DNA of 64,000 bases from Cricetomys ansorgei (taxonomy: Eukaryota > Chordata > Mammalia > Rodentia > Nesomyidae): NCBI GenBank assembly GCA_026225945.1, contig JAMJFZ010001657.1:3258001-3322000 (forward strand), written 5' to 3'. This document shows positions 59,663 through 64,000 of the stretch, piece after piece; positions within the stretch are counted from its first letter, which is position 1, and every line of letters starts with the position of its first letter. Position numbers and translations under genes: made by a program. The notes under the pieces were generated by a model, which was given only the letters and a program-made list of their open reading frames with translations, was not told where the DNA came from and did not search any database.

Positions 59663-62380
59663 TGGTAGCTAGCGGTACTTTACATCTGTATGGGTAGTGT
59701 CAATCATAGTGTCTAATATTCAAGGGGACAAACCAGTGTAACTACCATCCAGACCAATAGCCAAGACAGACCACCCAAACCTCCAACTTGTTCCTCGGCC
59801 GTTACTCCTAATGATCACAGACTAGTTTTGTCTGCCTTGAGTTTTTTCCAAAGATGGTGAAACACATGTACTCCTTCAGGTCTAGGTCCCTGGGACAGAG
59901 TGATTGCAAGTTCCAGCCACCACACCAGTTCTTCCCTGGTGCATAGTGCACAGTGATTATATCAGTGTGTTTATTATTATTATTTGTCTATGAACATCCC
60001 TGTGTGTGATTGTTGTTTAACACTTAGGTATTCCTACTGAGTTGATTCTCAGAGGGAAGTTGCGGCATCAAAGAGTATGTCTTATAAATAGTTCCGAAGA
60101 ATCCTTCAAGATTGTGCTGACTTGCACCCCACCAGAAGTGTATGAAGATTCTAGATTCTCTGTGTCAGCACTGTCCTAGTTAGCTCTGTCAACTTGACAC
60201 CTCCTAGAGTCATCTGAGAGGGGAGTCTTGATTGAGGGACTGCTGAGATCAGACTGGCCTGTGGGTGTGTCTATGGGGGATTTTCTTGATTGATCACTGA
60301 TGAAGGAGGGCACAGTCCACTGTGGATGGCACCATTCCCTAGGCTGGTCATCCTGGGCTGTATAGGAAAGTTGGCTAAACATGGGCTTGGCAGTGAGCCA
60401 GCAAGCGACATTCCTCCAAGGTTTCTGCTTTAAGGGTCTACTTGAGTTTCTGCCCTGGCATCATTCAAGGTACTGTGACCTGGAAGTGTAAGCCAAATAA
60501 ATCCTCTCCTCCCCTAATTCCTTTTTCCATGGTGTTTGTCTCTGCAAGAGAATGTAACTAGAACAAATGCCTGCCCTTACCTTCTCCATCTTGTTTGTTT
60601 AGGGTTGAATTGGTTTATTCCTGGTGGCTAATGATGTGAATCATCTTAGCTCCCTGAAGGCAGTGCCACATCCCCTTCCCTGTATGGATACAGGAATGCC
60701 ATGCCTCAGTTGCTTTTTTAAGGAGACTGACTGGATCACACTAGCTACTTACCCTTCAGTAGGAATGAAATAAGACTATCATTTATAGTAAAATAATTTT
60801 GGAAAGACTCCAAGCAACTCTACTTAAAAATGGCCCCTGAAAAAACTCTCTGCTCCAGTCAACCCCCTGGCTGCCAAAGCTGCAACAGTTTAACTAAGAG
60901 TCTAAAGCTCCCCAGAGCTGACCATAAGGGTATAGTGTTTTGTTTTTTTTCCATGACCTAGAGACCTTTGCCCATCCAGCATCACTGTGACCTTCAATCT
61001 TGCAAGACTGGCTGTGTGTTTATTTGCAATGCTACAGACTCCATTCATTGGACTTTGGAATGCATGAGGTGTTCTGTTGGTTTATGGGGGTTGCTGACAA
61101 TCGGCACTCGAGCAACTGATCGCCTGTTGATGCTCCTCCCGGAGGACCTCCTCAGAATCTTCGTCCTTACAAATGAGATTGCACATATCCAGCTAGGATA
61201 ACACTGTTTTCTGGCTCATATAGGCATTCCACCAGGCAGTGTTTGTCTGGCAAACAAGTGCTTTGATTCTAAGGCCCAAAAGTGTGGAGGTGATGCCTGT
61301 GTAGCTGGAATCTAAAGCCCTCCAAGGTCTGATCTTAGTATAAACAAGAGTTCTCACAACCACCCGTCCACAGATGTCCCTCCATGGGGCTCCCACTCTA
61401 GAGCTGGGCACATATCACACACTGACCACCACCACCACCTGGGTATTAGCTACTGTGGATGTCCTCTTTAAAAGTGAGGAAACAGAGACACAGGAGCCCC
61501 TCCTCAAGATCACAGCAAGGACAGAGCAGGTCAGATGTCTATACCAGCTGGTCTGGTTACAGATCTAGGAAGAAGATTCTCAGTACAAAGAGCTCAGCCA
61601 TTGGAACCAAAAGCTGAGGTCCCCAACTGGTCAAGTTCCTAAGGACAGGCTATCAGAATGAGGGACTCCACCTGCAGTGAGTGTGTGTGTGTACCCAGCT
61701 GGGACATCAAGGAGAGAGGGCACACCATCCACACTGGGACTTGGTCAAAGAGGAGGCCTCTAGGAGACTCCATGAGAGAGCATGCATAACTTGAGTGGAA
61801 TGTTGGGAGAGTCTGTCTGGTGTGAGCACAAAATTCAAGGATAGAAAAACTGGGGGCAGCTGTTGACAGGAATTATGTATGGGGTGACTGAGCCAGGCTT
61901 GGTGGGCCTCCGAGCATGGATTTTATCCTGGGGGAAGCTCTGAGGATCCAACAGGTGGTGCAGGCGGGTAGGAGGCTGCCACCATGAGACTCTGGTGCCC
62001 AAAGCGGGACAGTGGGTGAATGACTGCAGAAGACAAGATTAGTAAGAATTGGAGTCTCCTTAGATGTGACAAGGGGAAGAAGGGGTGTGCGGGGGGGAAG
62101 GGAGGGCACAGAGCTATATTGAGCTCAAGCCTGGCAGAGTGATGGCTAAAATCCACTGCCTCAGAGTCACTAGCAGGTTTCAAATACAGTCGGCATCAGT
62201 ACGTTTAATACACACTACATAGGGACAGAAAGAGTATGGCCCACCCAGAGCACCGTTCAGGAAGGTGCTCTGGACGGAGCTGCTCTAAGTCACACAGCAC
62301 CTGGAGACCCATGTGAGGCTTCTGTCAATCAGAAAACAGTACCCTCTACGGCCGTTGCCTGGCTTCTCAAATGCACAGAG
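59663..62380. other. Spacer between Adam2 and Ephx2
   Basis: Short intergenic interval with no recognised exon. It contains one dispersed repeat (60170-60570) and otherwise unassigned unique sequence. Confidence 0.6.
60170..60570 (+). repeat. Rodent dispersed repeat, family not assigned
   Basis: CTGTCAACTTGACACCTCCT, AGAGTCATCTGAGAGGGGAG and an AGCCAAATAAATCCTCTCCT end; the least diverged of several related copies in this window. Confidence 0.65.
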
Positions 62381-62403
62381 AACTAGAGCATCAAGATCTT
62401 GGA

Positions 62404-62409
62404 TTTATT
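62404..62409 (-). terminator. Ephx2: Likely Ephx2 polyadenylation signal
   Basis: AATAAA on the minus strand about 340 nt past the Ephx2 stop codon, giving a 3' UTR of plausible length. Confidence 0.5.
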
Positions 62410-62750
62410 GAATGAAGGTCCGTAATTTGGGATCAGCTGCTTTAAAAAAAAAAAAAAAAAAAACAAAAAAGAAGATTTGGATTTGATTGCAAAACTACAA
62501 ATTGGTCAAAGAGAACCCCCTTGGGCTTCCCCTTGCCTTCCTGATGGGGTGTGAGCTTTTCTTTGATGGTGTAGTCGCCCTCGGAGATGAATCACCCACA
62601 CTTTCCCCCTGGATCTAAAATTACATCACATCCGATCACTTTCACTTAAAGAAAATCACTGGCTGCCAAAAGATCAGATGCTGCCGGCTCCAGATAAGGC
62701 CACGTCCAGAAACTAAAAACGTGTCTCCGTGGCAGAGGACACGCCCCTGG

Positions 62751-62826
62751 CTAAATCTTGGAGATCACTGGGTTCTTGACTTCAGTCTCCAGCCACTTGA
62801 TGAGGATCTGGTTCACCTCAGCAGGT
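62751..62826 (-). CDS. Ephx2: Ephx2 terminal coding exon
   Basis: Acceptor CCCCTCCAG. Completes the split Lys codon and reads PAEVNQILIKWLETEVKN, then PVISKI and TAG at 62751-62753. Confidence 0.95.
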
Positions 62827-63690
62827 CTGGAGGGGAAACAAAGTACAGCGTGATTGAAAAGACTTGGCAGACCCAAGCTGGGCAGAATCAAGCTCGCAGA
62901 GCTCATAGGTCAGGTGACCACGACTCATGCCCTCCTCACCCGGGGACCCCATTCTCCTTACTTCTCCATCTGTGTCCAGTGACCACAGTCCTCAATGTGA
63001 CCCCTTTTCAGGTTAGGGATCTGAAAGGAAACCCCATGCAGGTGATCAGCAGCAGAACGCTAATAGGGCTGGTTTGGGGTCAGTGCAATGCACAGAAGAG
63101 GCCATCTGGCGGGGGGCGGGGGGGGAACCCTTCCACTATGATGCCCATAGACCAGCGGTTGTCAACCTTCCTAACGCTGCGACCCTTTAATACAGTTCCT
63201 CCTGTTGTGGTGACCCCCAACCATAAAATTATTTTCATTGCTACCTCATAACTGTAATTTTGCTACTGCTATGAATCGTAATTTACATATCTGATATGCA
63301 TTCGTTCTTGGGTGACCCCTGTGAGGGGGTCAGAACCCACAGGTTGAGAAGCGCCACCACAGACCATCCTTGGAGGACATTCCTGTCATTAGGACAGGAA
63401 TGGGGAATGGCCGAGAGACTTATCAGTGTAGGGAAAGGGAGAGTCCTGGGAAGGGACACTGATATCAGCGATGAAGCTTGTTCAGGGCAGAGCTCTAGCT
63501 GATCCCCATCCAGCCCCAAGGGGGTATCCTCCTCTTCTGTCTCCCTTCTGGGCACCTGTGCACTCTTCCATGGGCACTCTGATACCCACTGTGCAAGGCC
63601 ATTCCCTACCCATTTTTCCATGTTCTTGGATAGTTGAGGGTGGAGTACGTAGTCCTTCTCAGCTGTGACCATCAGGGCTGGGACCAGGAT
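62751..63690 (-). CDS. Ephx2: Ephx2 (soluble epoxide hydrolase), last three coding exons
   Basis: EPHX2 hydrolyses fatty-acid epoxides such as epoxyeicosatrienoic acids through its C-terminal alpha/beta-hydrolase domain. The window holds 71 C-terminal residues from three exons: 63610-63690, 62962-63020 and 62751-62826, all with GT/AG borders and matching phases. Seen: ALMVTAEKDYVL with the acid of the catalytic triad (human Asp496), RGHIEDCGHWTQMEK with the catalytic His (human His524), and a C-terminal SKI, a type 1 peroxisomal signal, before TAG. The Asp-to-His spacing equals that in the human protein. The remainder lies beyond the right edge. The tail NPVISKI is one residue shorter than the mouse and rat NPSVTSKI, so the species is neither. 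Confidence 0.95.
62962..63020 (-). CDS. Ephx2: Ephx2 penultimate coding exon (catalytic His)
   Basis: Acceptor TTTCCTTTCAG, donor GTAAGG. Reads IPNLKRGHIEDCGHWTQME with the catalytic histidine in CGHW. Confidence 0.95.
63153..63357 (-). mobile_element. URR1 (hAT-Charlie) DNA transposon in an Ephx2 intron
   Basis: Ends CAGCGGTTGTCAACCTTCC and GGTTGAGAAGCGCC with interior GGTGACCCCCAACCATAAAA. Opposite orientation to the copy at 16211; more worn at the termini. Confidence 0.82.
63610..63690 (-). CDS. Ephx2: Ephx2 third-last coding exon (catalytic Asp)
   Basis: Acceptor TTTCCCCCCAG, donor GTAGGG. Exactly 27 codons: ILVPALMVTAEKDYVLHPQL, then SKNMEKW. Confidence 0.95.
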
Positions 63691-63877
63691 CTGGGGGGAA
63701 ACAGTAAAGGGAAGCTGACACTCAGCCACCCTGACGCCATCTGTGCCTAGGGAAGGTTGCCTTGGGTATCCGCCACTAACAGCCCTCATTCTCACAGCAT
63801 GAGACCTTTGCCCTGTCCTGGTTCTGCTGCCACCAAGCTTTTCAGAGAGGAGTCATAAGAATTCGGATCTATCAATG

Positions 63878-63881
<4 letters not shown>

Positions 63882-63922
<41 letters not shown>
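63882..63922. repeat. (GT)n microsatellite
   Basis: About twenty GT units in an Ephx2 intron. Confidence 0.95.
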
Positions 63923-63925
<3 letters not shown>

Positions 63926-64000
63926 GAAGGGTGGGGGGAGTTGACCTTGTCTGTATCTCAGTTAACTCATAGAACCAATGCAATGGCATCAGGAAGGAAG

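Noticed and set aside
62721..63251. 176-codon open frame on the plus strand
   Set aside because: It is the antisense shadow of two Ephx2 exons and a URR1 element.
1..64000. CRISPR arrays, operons, phage or bacterial defence genes
   Set aside because: The sequence is mammalian; regular repeats are microsatellites or SINEs, without spacer arrays.
1..64000. Assignment to mouse or rat
   Set aside because: ADAM2 and EPHX2 residues differ from both, and no young rat-type ID elements were seen.

Overview
This is vertebrate nuclear DNA from a muroid rodent. It is packed with B1, B2, B3/B4 and ID SINEs, URR1 DNA transposons, L1 tails and long GT/CA microsatellites, and its coding sequence is split into short exons with GT..AG borders. 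Two genes are recognisable, both on the minus strand. Neither protein matches the mouse or rat sequence I know: the ADAM2 tail and integrin loop differ from mouse, and the EPHX2 C-terminus differs from mouse and rat. A non-Mus, non-Rattus muroid, perhaps a cricetid, is therefore likely; this is inference.

Layout. Bases 1 to about 17500 hold no gene I can recognise, only dispersed and simple repeats and unassigned sequence. Adam2 (fertilin beta) fills 17772-59348: 20 coding exons could be joined by hand into one open frame of 738 residues with consistent phases and GT/AG sites throughout. Its order is signal peptide, prodomain, an inactive metalloprotease-like domain, disintegrin, cysteine-rich and EGF-like domains, one membrane span and a short acidic tail. 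Its introns carry SINEs, L1 fragments, a solo ERV LTR with a perfect 6-bp target duplication (49882-50211) and a G-rich (on the sense strand) tract at 42305-42472. Just upstream of the start codon lie a CpG cluster, a GC box and, about 307 bp up, a perfect CRE palindrome.

Bases 59349-62400 are the Adam2 promoter region and a short intergenic spacer. From about 62400 to 63690 come the last three coding exons of Ephx2 (soluble epoxide hydrolase), including the catalytic Asp and His positions and a C-terminal SKI peroxisomal signal. The rest of Ephx2 lies beyond the right edge.

The genes have unrelated roles: Adam2 is a sperm surface protein gene, Ephx2 a lipid epoxide-metabolising enzyme gene. 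They are head-to-tail neighbours, not a pathway. I found no CRISPR, operon, defence system or other new genetic system. The observations most worth following are the unusual integrin-binding loop of ADAM2, the CRE-bearing promoter, the solo LTR, and the placement of Adam2 beside Ephx2.
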